Shown one piece after another: positions 9,806 to 18,893 of a stretch of 64,000 nt of DNA (position 1 is its first letter; each line of letters opens with the position of its first letter). The notes under the pieces were generated by a model that saw nothing but the letters and a program-made list of their open reading frames with translations, was not told the origin of the DNA and did no database searches. This DNA is from Labilibaculum sp. (lineage in GTDB: Bacteria; Bacteroidota; Bacteroidia; Bacteroidales; Marinifilaceae), in the NCBI GenBank assembly GCA_016342745.1, contig JAEINT010000021.1:1-64000 (forward strand), read 5' to 3'. Both the position numbers and the translations under genes were made by a program.

Positions 9806-9821
9806 TTTTAAAAAATATGAT

Positions 9822-11675
9822 ATGATGAAAAAACTATATAATATATTAACATTTCTGATTCTATCAGTAGTAGTGTATACGAGTTGTACACCTGATAACT
9901 ATGATCTGGAAAAAATAGATGTCAAATCTGGAGATTTAGTGGAAGGCATAGCCTATAAAATAGAGCACGATGCCACAAATCCAAACATCGTTTATTTGAC
10001 AAGTTTGATGGATTCCAAATATCAAGTTCTTTGGAATCATTCACAGGGCAGAAGTCAAGAGAGTAAGGTAACTCTAAAAATACCTTTCCCTGGGATTTAT
10101 GATGTTCAGTTTGGAGTACAAACACGTGGAGGATACGTATATGGTGATTCTACAAATTTTGAAGTAGAAGATATGTACACTGGTTTTATCGAAGATGAAT
10201 TATGGTCGTTTTTAACTGGTGGTGTTGGACAATCGAAATCATGGCGCTTGGATTATGGCGACTATGGTCTTGCTGCCGGCCCTATAACTTATTGTGCACC
10301 GGAGACAACATGGACTGAGTGGCAAGCCGGTACTGCTTCAATTGGTTGGGCTCCGGCATGGAGTGGTAATACCTGGATTATTGAAGAAGCTGATAAAGAC
10401 AGTAGAATGACTTTTAGTCTGATTGGTGGTGCTGTGATGACTACGCATAAAGTTACCGAAGGAGTGGATGAGTCAGGAACCTTTTCTTTGGATGTAGATA
10501 ATCATACTCTAACTACTACAGATGCAACCATTCTTCGTTCCAACAATTTTATTGCCAATGCAACTAACTGGAACCAGAATTTGGTTATTTTGGAACTAAC
10601 AGAAAATCAATTAATGGTAGGTGTAAGAAGAACAAATGATGAGGGTGATTACCTGTACGTTTGGAACTTTGTATCGGATGAATACGCTGAAAATTATGTG
10701 CCGGAAGATCTACCTGATCCTGAACCAATATTACCAGATGGCTGGCAGGAAGATGTTTCTAAAGTAGTGAGTTATGACATTAAATGGGTGTTATCTCCTG
10801 AAACCCCTTTTAACTGGGCTAATTTAGATGGTTCCTTAATGAATGGTGATTGGGTTTCTCCTGAAACATATCCCGACTGGACAGGTTTTAATGCCACGAT
10901 TCCGGAAACGTACAGTAATTTCTCGTTAACGATTAATTCTCAGGATAATAGTTTGGCAATGGTATTGCCTGATGGCACAGAGTCTAGTGGAACGTATGAG
11001 TTAGATGAGAAAGGTGTCTATACATTTACTGGTGTTACTCCTGAATTCAATATTTGCTCTTGGGTAAACCTATCAACAACAGCAGAAAATCAATGGCGAA
11101 TTCTTTCCATTGAAAAAGATCTTTCAGGCACTGTATCAGGAATGTGGGTTGGTGCTTTATCAACAGAAAATCCAGAATATATGTGTTATAAATTGATCCC
11201 TCAATTTGTAGGAAGTGGCGATAATGATCCTCAAGGTACTGAACTAGACTTTGATAACTCGAAATTGGTATTTGGTAATCTGGAAGATAATAATGATAAG
11301 TTTCGTATTGAAATATATAGTGACTATGGTGATACAAAAGCTAATCCTCCAGTTGTTCCTACCGATATTATATTCGGAAATCGTGTTGAAATAACATTTA
11401 CTCTTGGGGGAATTACATTGCTTGATGGTGCGGTTGGCAGCTATAAAACAGCTATTCAAATGGCAGATAACGATTGGTCTATTTCAGATTGGGGTGATGG
11501 AACAGGTGCTGGTGAAGCAACGATTACCGGGGACGGTACCTATACTGTGACTTGGGCGCCTTCAAGTCCTTATGATACTGCTTTGGTATTTTGTGTGGAC
11601 ATTATTGATTTAGTACCAGATCTCTCAGATCTAACTGCAGTAACTGCAACTATAGATAAGATCGTTATGTATTAG
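9822..11675 (+). CDS. Surface glycan-binding lipoprotein in the SusE position
   Basis: About 617 aa from the ATG at 9822. An upstream in-frame ATG at 9789 lies inside susD and would push the signal peptide away from the N-terminus. The sequence MMKKLYNILTFLILSVVVYT is followed by SC, giving a lipid cysteine at residue 22. An N-terminal PKD/Ig-like segment comes next (about 25-110, with a YDVQFGVQTRGGY strand). After it are repeated tryptophan-rich regions (WSFLTGG, SKSWRLDYG, WAPAWSGNTW, DWGDGTGAG) of the kind that pack against glucan rings. Position and architecture match the non-SusD surface glycan-binding protein of other loci. Sequence-level specificity cannot be read. Confidence 0.75.
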   Translation: MMKKLYNILTFLILSVVVYTSCTPDNYDLEKIDVKSGDLVEGIAYKIEHDATNPNIVYLTSLMDSKYQVLWNHSQGRSQESKVTLKIPFPGIYDVQFGVQTRGGYVYGDSTNFEVEDMYTGFIEDELWSFLTGGVGQSKSWRLDYGDYGLAAGPITYCAPETTWTEWQAGTASIGWAPAWSGNTWIIEEADKDSRMTFSLIGGAVMTTHKVTEGVDESGTFSLDVDNHTLTTTDATILRSNNFIANATNWNQNLVILELTENQLMVGVRRTNDEGDYLYVWNFVSDEYAENYVPEDLPDPEPILPDGWQEDVSKVVSYDIKWVLSPETPFNWANLDGSLMNGDWVSPETYPDWTGFNATIPETYSNFSLTINSQDNSLAMVLPDGTESSGTYELDEKGVYTFTGVTPEFNICSWVNLSTTAENQWRILSIEKDLSGTVSGMWVGALSTENPEYMCYKLIPQFVGSGDNDPQGTELDFDNSKLVFGNLEDNNDKFRIEIYSDYGDTKANPPVVPTDIIFGNRVEITFTLGGITLLDGAVGSYKTAIQMADNDWSISDWGDGTGAGEATITGDGTYTVTWAPSSPYDTALVFCVDIIDLVPDLSDLTAVTATIDKIVMY

Positions 11676-11702
11676 AAATATTTTATAGAACTAATGAATT
11701 TT

Positions 11703-11735
11703 AATTATCCCGCCCCGTTTGCGGGCGGGATAATT
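11703..11735 (+). terminator. GC-rich hairpin between the binding-protein and GH5 genes
   Basis: A perfect 13-bp stem (11703-11715 with 11723-11735) closes a 7-nt loop with TTTATA after it. It follows the upstream stop codon by 27 bp. No clear promoter lies between it and the next gene, so it probably acts as a partial terminator or mRNA-stabilising end within the operon. Confidence 0.65.
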
Positions 11736-11756
11736 TTATAATCAAAATCACAAACA

Positions 11757-13439
11757 ATGAAATTACATCATATGTTACTATCCATTTTAATTGGGTTAAT
11801 GGTTTTTGGAGGATGTTCGAAGAATGAAACTAGTGTAGATCCGGAATTGGTAGTTTCTGTTGATAAGCTTGATATCTCAAAGGCTGGGGAAACAAAAACC
11901 ATTCATGTTAAAAGTAATGTGGATTGGACTATCGAAAGTTCAGAATCGTGGTGTAATGTTACTCCAACATCGGGTGGTGCCGCAACAAATCCGGTCCAAA
12001 TTACTATCGAGGCCAATACCAGTACCGATGAAAGATCTGCAATTCTTACTGTAAAAGCAGATGATTTGATTAAAGAAATTCCGGTTGTGCAGGCTCCGAG
12101 TTATGTATTATTACTGAAACAAAGCACTTTCAGTCTTGATGCTGATGCTCAGGAAATAAGCATAGAATTTCAAACATCCGGAACGGTAGAAATTGCTATT
12201 GATGGAGATTGGATTACAAAGAAAGAAGTAAAAAGTATAGTTGATGGATCTCAGACCTTTACAATAAGTGCAAACGAATCTTCTATTGCACGCGAAGGCA
12301 GTATTACCTTTACTTTAGATGATATTACAGAAATTGCCACGGTAAATCAGGAGGGAGTTGATGTAAGCATTCCTGCTGACAATACCGGTGTTGAAAGCAA
12401 TGCCATGACTTTAGCTGGAAAAATGATAGCTGGATGGAATATTGGGAATTCAATGGAAGTGCCCGGAGGAGAAACAGGATGGGGTAATCCGGTTGTTTCC
12501 AAACAACTAATAGATGGAGTAAAAGCCGCAGGTTTTAATGCGATCCGTATTCCTTGTGCATGGGATGGTTATATTACAGATCAAGAGGTCTTTAAGGTTT
12601 CTGATATCTGGTTTGCCAGAGTAAAAGAGGTTGTAGATTATTGTTACGAAAATGAAATGTATGCCATCTTAAATATTCATTGGGATGGAGGATGGTTGGA
12701 GAACAATCCAACTAGCGATAAGCAAGAAGAAGTAAATAAAGAACAATATGCCTTGTGGCAACAAATTGCAGTGTATTTCAGGGACTATGATGAACGTTTG
12801 CTGTTTGCAGGAACCAACGAAGTTCATGCGGATTATGGAACTCCTTCAACCGAAAATATTACCGTTCAGCAATCATTTAATCAAAGCTTTGTTGATGCAG
12901 TTCGTTCAACGGGAGGCAAGAATGCTTACCGAAACTTAGTTGTACAAACCTACAATACAAACATAGCTCATGGTGTTAATTTTCATGAAATGCCAACCGA
13001 TGAAGTTGCTGATCGATTAATGCTTGAAGTGCATTATTATGATCCTTGGGATTTTTGCGGACAGGAGGAAAGCGGTTTTAAAACCCAATGGGGAAATGGA
13101 TATACGGATGTTTCGAGTTACGGACAGGAAGATGACCTAAATGAACAATTCGGGTCAATGAAAACCAACTATTCGGATAAAGGTATTCCTGTAATTTTAG
13201 GTGAGTATGGAGCCATGTTACGTGCTGATTTGACTGGAGATGCATTAACAACCCATATAGAATCGAGGAATTATTATTTAAAAACAGTTACCCATGTTGC
13301 TAAAGCAAATGGGATGATCCCTTTTATTTGGGATAATGGAGCTACTGGTAACAATAGTTTTGGTTTGTTCGATCGCAGTACGGGGAATGAGGTTCATTCT
13401 GATGCAATTGATGCAATTATTGAAGGTGCAACAAATTAA
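11757..13439 (+). CDS. GH5 endo-glucanase lipoprotein with BACON domains (probable xyloglucanase, GH5_4-like)
   Basis: 560 aa. Lipoprotein signal with cysteine 20 (VFGGCSKN). Two BACON modules follow (about 30-115 and 115-205; DWTIESSESWCNVTPTSGG is characteristic). The C-terminal GH5 barrel starts at WNIGNSME, with GFNAIRIPCAWDGY, an acid/base glutamate at 355 (AGTNEVHA) and a nucleophile glutamate at 483 (ILGEYGA). BACON plus GH5 is the architecture of the cell-surface endo-xyloglucanase of the known Bacteroides xyloglucan locus. It would make the first backbone cuts outside the cell. The exact subfamily would need a phylogeny. Confidence 0.85.
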   Translation: MKLHHMLLSILIGLMVFGGCSKNETSVDPELVVSVDKLDISKAGETKTIHVKSNVDWTIESSESWCNVTPTSGGAATNPVQITIEANTSTDERSAILTVKADDLIKEIPVVQAPSYVLLLKQSTFSLDADAQEISIEFQTSGTVEIAIDGDWITKKEVKSIVDGSQTFTISANESSIAREGSITFTLDDITEIATVNQEGVDVSIPADNTGVESNAMTLAGKMIAGWNIGNSMEVPGGETGWGNPVVSKQLIDGVKAAGFNAIRIPCAWDGYITDQEVFKVSDIWFARVKEVVDYCYENEMYAILNIHWDGGWLENNPTSDKQEEVNKEQYALWQQIAVYFRDYDERLLFAGTNEVHADYGTPSTENITVQQSFNQSFVDAVRSTGGKNAYRNLVVQTYNTNIAHGVNFHEMPTDEVADRLMLEVHYYDPWDFCGQEESGFKTQWGNGYTDVSSYGQEDDLNEQFGSMKTNYSDKGIPVILGEYGAMLRADLTGDALTTHIESRNYYLKTVTHVAKANGMIPFIWDNGATGNNSFGLFDRSTGNEVHSDAIDAIIEGATN

Positions 13440-13471
13440 AATACTTGATGTATAGAAATTACTTATATCGG

Positions 13472-13490
13472 CTCTTTCGGTGCGAAAGAG
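13472..13490 (+). terminator. Hairpin between GH5 and GH31 genes
   Basis: CTCTTTCG and CGAAAGAG form an 8-bp stem with a GTG loop, followed by TTTTGT. It lies 33 bp after the GH5 stop and may trim or partly terminate the operon transcript. Confidence 0.6.
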
Positions 13491-13520
13491 TTTTGTAATA
13501 GGTATTTAAAATAAGATTTT

Positions 13521-16379
13521 ATGATTATTGATAAAAAGAAATTAACTATATTTTGTGCAGGTCTGGGGATGTTGGGAGTGCTTGCTTCTTGTTCGCAGCC
13601 AAAATATGAAAAGTTGGAGAACGGAGTAGTTATTTCTCTTAATAAGACGGAAAAAACAGATGCTGCATTGGTCAAATTGGAGGTTGTTTCCAACGAAATT
13701 ATTCGCGTTAGTTCTACTCCTGAAAAATCATTTCCCTCCAGGGAGAGTTTGGTTGTTTTACCTCAATTGAGTAAAACAGATTATACCGTTGAAGAGGATC
13801 AAAACCAAATAATACTTTCCACTGCAACTATCAAAGCTAAGGTTTCTCTTGCAACAGGCAGGGTGGCGTTTTATGATTTGGATGGCAATGTGCTTTTAAA
13901 AGAAGCCGATGGAGTATCTAAAGGATTTACGCCTATTGAAGCGGATGGTTTTAAAGGATATTCTTTTCAACAGGTTTTTGATTCGCCAAAAGAGGAAGCT
14001 TTTTATGGTTTGGGTCAGCACCAAAGTGATGAATGGAATTACAAAGGTAAAAATGAGGAGTTGTACCAGTACAATACAAAGGTTTCGGTTCCATTTGTAG
14101 TCTCAAATAAGAACTACGGTATTTTATGGGATAACTATTCGTTAACGCGCTTTGGCAATCCTGATGATTACGGTCAATTGTCACAGTTTAAACTGTATAG
14201 TAAGGATGGAAAAGAAGGTGCTTTAACTGCTACTTATACAACAGGAAAAGGTGAAGAGTTTGTAAAAAGGGATGAATCAGATATTGATTATGAAAATTTG
14301 GAGACTGTGAAGAAGTTTCCTGCAGATTTTCCATTTAATAATTCCAAAATTGTTTGGGAAGGAGAGATTGAAGCTAAGGAATCAGGTATTTATCATTTTA
14401 AATTGTATTATGCCGGATATACCAGTGTTTCTATTGGTGGTAAAGAAGTAGTTGAGGAACGTTGGAGAACAGCATGGAATCCAAATACTTATAAGTTTAC
14501 AGTTGAGCTTAAAAAAGGGGAACGAGTTCCTGTTAAGTTGGATTGGAAACCGGATGGTGGTATTTCCTATATCAGCCTAAAAGCATTAAGTCCTCGTCCG
14601 GAAGAAGAACAAAGCAAATTGGCTTTATGGTCGGAGATGGGACAGGAGCTTGATTATTACTTTATCCATGGCGATAATATGGACAAGGTAATTAGTGGAT
14701 ACCGTCAGTTAACAGGGAAAGCAACTATTCTACCTCGTTGGGCATATGGTTTTTGGCAAAGCCGCGAGCGTTATAAAACACAAGAAGAAGTAGTAGGCAC
14801 TTTAGCCGAATTTCGTAAACGTAAAATTCCTATCGATAATATTGTGATCGACTGGTCGTACTGGGAAGAGGATCAGTGGGGAAGTCATAAATTTGATGCT
14901 TCACGTTTTCCCGATCCGAAAAAGATGATGGATGATATTCATGCGATGAATGGACGGGCTATGATTTCTGTATGGCCTAAGTTTTATACAAACACTGATA
15001 ATTACAAGGAGCTGGATGCAAAAGGATTTATGTATCAGCAAGCAGTAAAAGATAGTGTTAGAGATTGGATTGGAAAAGGACACATCGGCTCATTCTACGA
15101 TCCATATAGTAAAGAGGCGCGCCAGCTTTTCTGGGATCAGATGAAAAAGAATATTTATGATTTTGGAATGGATGCATGGTGGATGGATGCTTCGGAACCT
15201 GATATTGTATCTAATTCAAGCATGGAATACCGTAAAAAGTTAATGACTCCAACTGCTATTGGTTCATCAACAGAGTTTTTTAACACCTATGCGCTAATGA
15301 ATGCAAAGGCCATTTATAACGGACAGCGTAGAGTCGATCCAAATAAACGGGTTTTCTTATTAACTCGTTCTGGTTTTGCAGGATTGCAACGATACAGTAC
15401 CGCAACGTGGAGTGGTGATATTGGTACGCGATGGGAAGATATGAAAGCACAGATTACAGCAGGTATGAATTTTGCTATATCGGGGATTCCATATTGGACT
15501 ATGGATATTGGTGGCTTTTGCGTTGAGAAACGTTATGAAACGGCTAAAGAAGGCAGCAAAGATTTGGAAGAGTGGCGTGAGTTAAATGCACGTTGGTATC
15601 AGTTTGGTTCCTTTGTTCCTTTGTTCCGTGCGCATGGGCAGTACCCATTTCGTGAAGTTTATAATATTGCACCCGAATCACATAAAGCTTATCAGAGTAT
15701 ATTGTATTATAACAAGTTAAGATATCGTTTAATGCCATATATCTATTCTTTGGCAGGACATGTTTATTTTGATGACTACACCATTATGCGTGCATTGGTA
15801 ATGGATTTCACTAAGGATACCAAGGTAAATGATATTGATGACCAATACATGTTCGGGCCTTCAATAATGGTGTGTCCGGTTTCTAAATTTAAAGCACGTG
15901 AGCGTCAGGTATATTTACCTGAAGGAAGCGATTGGTATGATGCATATAATGGCTCACTTTTAAAAGGCGGACAAACAATTACTGCAAAGGCTCCCTATGA
16001 AACAATGCCTCTTTTTGTAAAAGCAGGATCAATTTTACCCGTAGGACCAGAGATTGAGTACACTGGTCAAAAGTTAAATGCGCCAATTAAGTTGATTGTT
16101 TATACTGGTGCTGATGCTCAGTTTGAATTGTATGAAGATGAAGGCTTAAACTTTAATTACGAAAAAGGTAAGTTTAGTACAATTTCTGTCAAGTGGTCTG
16201 AAACATACAGGAAGCTAACCATTGGAGATCGTGAAGGTGAATTTAACGGAATGGCTCAGGATCGAACATTTAATATTGTGTTTGCATCAGAAACGAGTAA
16301 GGTAGATTTCAATTTTGATAGCTATAAAGGCCAAGAAGTTAAGTATAAGGGGAACGCAATTCAAATCGAATTGAAATAG
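13521..16379 (+). CDS. GH31 alpha-xylosidase lipoprotein with PA14 insert
   Basis: 952 aa. Lipoprotein signal with cysteine 24 (VLASCSQ). A GH31 N-terminal beta-domain (about 30-225) is interrupted by a PA14 domain (about 233-351; ALTATYTTGKG, IYHFKLYYAGYTSVSIGG). The catalytic barrel then runs from about 400: VIDWSYWEEDQWG, nucleophile Asp 556 in WWMDASEPDI, acid/base Asp 633 in WSGDIGTRWED. The PA14 insert and these motifs match alpha-xylosidases of xyloglucan loci, which remove alpha-1,6-xylose from the non-reducing end of xylogluco-oligosaccharides. An alpha-glucosidase activity is the alternative, but the context favours xylosidase. Confidence 0.85.
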   Translation: MIIDKKKLTIFCAGLGMLGVLASCSQPKYEKLENGVVISLNKTEKTDAALVKLEVVSNEIIRVSSTPEKSFPSRESLVVLPQLSKTDYTVEEDQNQIILSTATIKAKVSLATGRVAFYDLDGNVLLKEADGVSKGFTPIEADGFKGYSFQQVFDSPKEEAFYGLGQHQSDEWNYKGKNEELYQYNTKVSVPFVVSNKNYGILWDNYSLTRFGNPDDYGQLSQFKLYSKDGKEGALTATYTTGKGEEFVKRDESDIDYENLETVKKFPADFPFNNSKIVWEGEIEAKESGIYHFKLYYAGYTSVSIGGKEVVEERWRTAWNPNTYKFTVELKKGERVPVKLDWKPDGGISYISLKALSPRPEEEQSKLALWSEMGQELDYYFIHGDNMDKVISGYRQLTGKATILPRWAYGFWQSRERYKTQEEVVGTLAEFRKRKIPIDNIVIDWSYWEEDQWGSHKFDASRFPDPKKMMDDIHAMNGRAMISVWPKFYTNTDNYKELDAKGFMYQQAVKDSVRDWIGKGHIGSFYDPYSKEARQLFWDQMKKNIYDFGMDAWWMDASEPDIVSNSSMEYRKKLMTPTAIGSSTEFFNTYALMNAKAIYNGQRRVDPNKRVFLLTRSGFAGLQRYSTATWSGDIGTRWEDMKAQITAGMNFAISGIPYWTMDIGGFCVEKRYETAKEGSKDLEEWRELNARWYQFGSFVPLFRAHGQYPFREVYNIAPESHKAYQSILYYNKLRYRLMPYIYSLAGHVYFDDYTIMRALVMDFTKDTKVNDIDDQYMFGPSIMVCPVSKFKARERQVYLPEGSDWYDAYNGSLLKGGQTITAKAPYETMPLFVKAGSILPVGPEIEYTGQKLNAPIKLIVYTGADAQFELYEDEGLNFNYEKGKFSTISVKWSETYRKLTIGDREGEFNGMAQDRTFNIVFASETSKVDFNFDSYKGQEVKYKGNAIQIELK

Positions 16380-16400
16380 TTAACGTACGGGACGCAATAT

Positions 16401-16430
16401 AATCCCGGCAGACGAATGTTTGCCGGGATT
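16401..16430 (+). terminator. Rho-independent terminator after GH31
   Basis: AATCCCGGCA (16401-16410) pairs perfectly with 16421-16430, loop 10 nt, then TTTTT. It is 21 bp past the GH31 stop and 14 bp before the GH95 start. Confidence 0.75.
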
Positions 16431-16444
16431 TTTTTAAGATAAAT

Positions 16445-18865
16445 ATGATGAATATCAAAACAATATTTTTTTTATGGTTGGCAATGTTAATTCAATTGTC
16501 AGCTTATGCACAAAAGGAAAGTGCGCCCGAAAAAGGATTCGTAAGTTGGTTGCCCGCAGCCAAATGGGAAGATGCGTTATTGTCAGGTAATGGAACAATG
16601 GGAGCTATGGTGATGGGGAATCCGTTCGAAGAAACGATCATTCTCAATCATGCATTGTTGTACTTGCCCAATGACGCTCCTGTAACACCTCCTGATATGA
16701 CTCCTTATTTGGATACAATTAAGAAGTTGTCTTTTGAAGGAAAATATCAAGAAGTGGCCGAATTAGGTGTGAAAATTTGGAAAGATACCGGATATGGCGA
16801 AAAAAAATGGACAGATTCTTATGTGCCTGCGGCCAACCTAACTATTGATATGCCAGCTTCAAATGTTGAAAGCTATCGACGGATGGTTAATTACGAAACA
16901 GCTGAAACTATTGTTGAATGGACTGATCAAAAAGGAACTTTTTGTCGAAAAACCTTTGTGTCAAGAGCAGATGGTGTTGTTGTAACTCAAATTAAAGGAA
17001 CAGCACCAATAAATGCTAATATTTCTTTGCATAAACATCCGCATACATGGGAGCAAAATGGTTTAATCAATTCGCTGATTAAAAAATCGGAAACTAATAT
17101 TGAAAGTGGTTTGATGCATTATCATGTTGAGTATGGTAAGCCACATTCGCATTCTCCAGATGGTTATGATGGTCTTTTAAAAGTGATTAACAAAGGCGGT
17201 AAGCTTTCAAAAATTAAGGACTGTTATAAAATTGAAAATGCGCAGGAAGTAATTATTCTTACCTGCATTGAACCTTATAAAGGAAGCAACGAAGAATCAT
17301 TGTTAGCCATTCAAAACAGATTGAATAATGCCGGCAATGATTATAATGTTTTGCTGAACAGGCAAATAGATAGTCATGGCGAATTGTACGATAGAGCTTC
17401 TTTAAAATTGAACGTTTCGGAAGAGGAAAAAGAAATGACTTCAGAGACATTGGTTTCAACAGTGAGAGATGGCACTAGCGCAGGTATTATGCAGCGTCAG
17501 TTTGAAGCAGCACGTTACAATATTCTATGTTCTACGGGAACTAATCCACCAAATTTGCAAGGTATTTGGAGTGGAACATGGACACCACCATGGTCGGCTG
17601 ATTTTACTCACGATGGTAATGTGGAAGTGGCTGTTTCCAATCTGCTGAATGGCAATATGCCCGAGTTGATGATGGCTTATTTTGATTATCATGAACGAAT
17701 GATGGATGATTACCGAACAAATGCAAAACAATTTTATGGAGCGAGAGGTATCCATATTGCGGCTCATACCAGTACGCATGGTTTCAATAATCATTACGAT
17801 GAAACATGGTGTATGGAGTATTGGAATGGTGGAGCTGGTTGGACTGCTTCTTATTTTTACGATTACTATTTGTACACAAAAGACAAAGAGTTTCTGAAGA
17901 AGAGAGCTTTTCCTTTCATGAATGAAGCATTACAATTTTGGGAAGATTTTTTAACAATGGGAGCTGATGGCAAATACATAGTAGTTCCTTCGTACTCTCC
18001 TGAAAATAATCCATTGGAGCATTCTTGGCAAAATTGTATCAATGCAACAATGGATGTCATGATTATTAAGGAACTAACCCGTAATTGGATAGCTGCAGCT
18101 AAGATTTTGGGTCTTAGTCGAAAAGAGATCCTGAAGAAAGAAGATTTTTTAAGCCATTTACCAGATTATCAGATCAGTAAAGATGGTGTTTTGCGGGAAT
18201 GGCTTTGGGATGGATTAACTGACAATCAGGCACATCGTCATGCTTCTCATTTATATGGATTATACGAAGTACCTGATGAGGATATATTGGCGTCTGAAGC
18301 TTTACAAACAGCAGCTAAAAAAACCATTACTGAACGCATGAAAATTAGAAAGCAGCATCAAGGGGGTGAAATGGCTTTTGGAATGTGTCATTTGGGTTTT
18401 GCGGCTGTTAACATGAAGGATAAAGCAACAGCATCAGAGATCCTCGAATATTTATCACGTTTTTACTGGACGAATGGAATGGCAACAACTCATAATCCAG
18501 GTCATCTTTTTAATATGGATATTAGCGGAGGTATTCCCTCCTTAATGACCCGTATGATTGTGAACAGCAGACCGGGATATATTACTGTTTTTCCTACTTT
18601 GCCTGATGATTGGAAAAATGGTGAGTTAACTGGGGTATTAGCACGAGGGAATATTAAAGTAAACCGTATTAAATGGGATGAAGAACAAGTTCAAATTCAA
18701 TTCTCATCACAGAATAAACAAAAAGTTATATTAGAAATTGGAAATCAGATTCAATTGAAGAATTTTAGTGTAAATGGAGCAAAATATAAAGTAAAAGATG
18801 GTAAATTAATGCTCGATTTAAGTAAAGATAAAATGGTCGAAATTGAGATTTCCTGTTTACAATAA
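16445..18865 (+). CDS. GH95 family glycoside hydrolase (alpha-L-fucosidase or alpha-L-galactosidase)
   Basis: 806 aa with a type I signal peptide ending near AYAQ. The N-terminal GH95 domain has WEDALLSGNGTMGAMVMGN. The (alpha/alpha)6 barrel has NLQGIWSGTW, AHRHASHLYGLY and FNMDISGG, and a C-terminal sheet contains PGYITVFPTLPDDW. In well-studied GH95 fucosidases the motif after PPW has two catalytic asparagines (N-x-N); here it reads DGN (residues 390-392), so the first is Asp. The family acts by inversion on terminal alpha-L-fucose or, in some members, L-galactose. Here it would remove the fucose cap of the galactosyl side chain (inference). It overlaps the next reading frame slightly. Confidence 0.8.
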   Translation: MMNIKTIFFLWLAMLIQLSAYAQKESAPEKGFVSWLPAAKWEDALLSGNGTMGAMVMGNPFEETIILNHALLYLPNDAPVTPPDMTPYLDTIKKLSFEGKYQEVAELGVKIWKDTGYGEKKWTDSYVPAANLTIDMPASNVESYRRMVNYETAETIVEWTDQKGTFCRKTFVSRADGVVVTQIKGTAPINANISLHKHPHTWEQNGLINSLIKKSETNIESGLMHYHVEYGKPHSHSPDGYDGLLKVINKGGKLSKIKDCYKIENAQEVIILTCIEPYKGSNEESLLAIQNRLNNAGNDYNVLLNRQIDSHGELYDRASLKLNVSEEEKEMTSETLVSTVRDGTSAGIMQRQFEAARYNILCSTGTNPPNLQGIWSGTWTPPWSADFTHDGNVEVAVSNLLNGNMPELMMAYFDYHERMMDDYRTNAKQFYGARGIHIAAHTSTHGFNNHYDETWCMEYWNGGAGWTASYFYDYYLYTKDKEFLKKRAFPFMNEALQFWEDFLTMGADGKYIVVPSYSPENNPLEHSWQNCINATMDVMIIKELTRNWIAAAKILGLSRKEILKKEDFLSHLPDYQISKDGVLREWLWDGLTDNQAHRHASHLYGLYEVPDEDILASEALQTAAKKTITERMKIRKQHQGGEMAFGMCHLGFAAVNMKDKATASEILEYLSRFYWTNGMATTHNPGHLFNMDISGGIPSLMTRMIVNSRPGYITVFPTLPDDWKNGELTGVLARGNIKVNRIKWDEEQVQIQFSSQNKQKVILEIGNQIQLKNFSVNGAKYKVKDGKLMLDLSKDKMVEIEISCLQ

Positions 18866-18893
18866 GCGAAAGAAGAAAATTAAAGGAACGAAT

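Noticed and set aside
9789-9821. Earlier in-frame start for the SusE-position lipoprotein
   Set aside because: It lies inside susD and would place 11 residues before the lipoprotein signal peptide.
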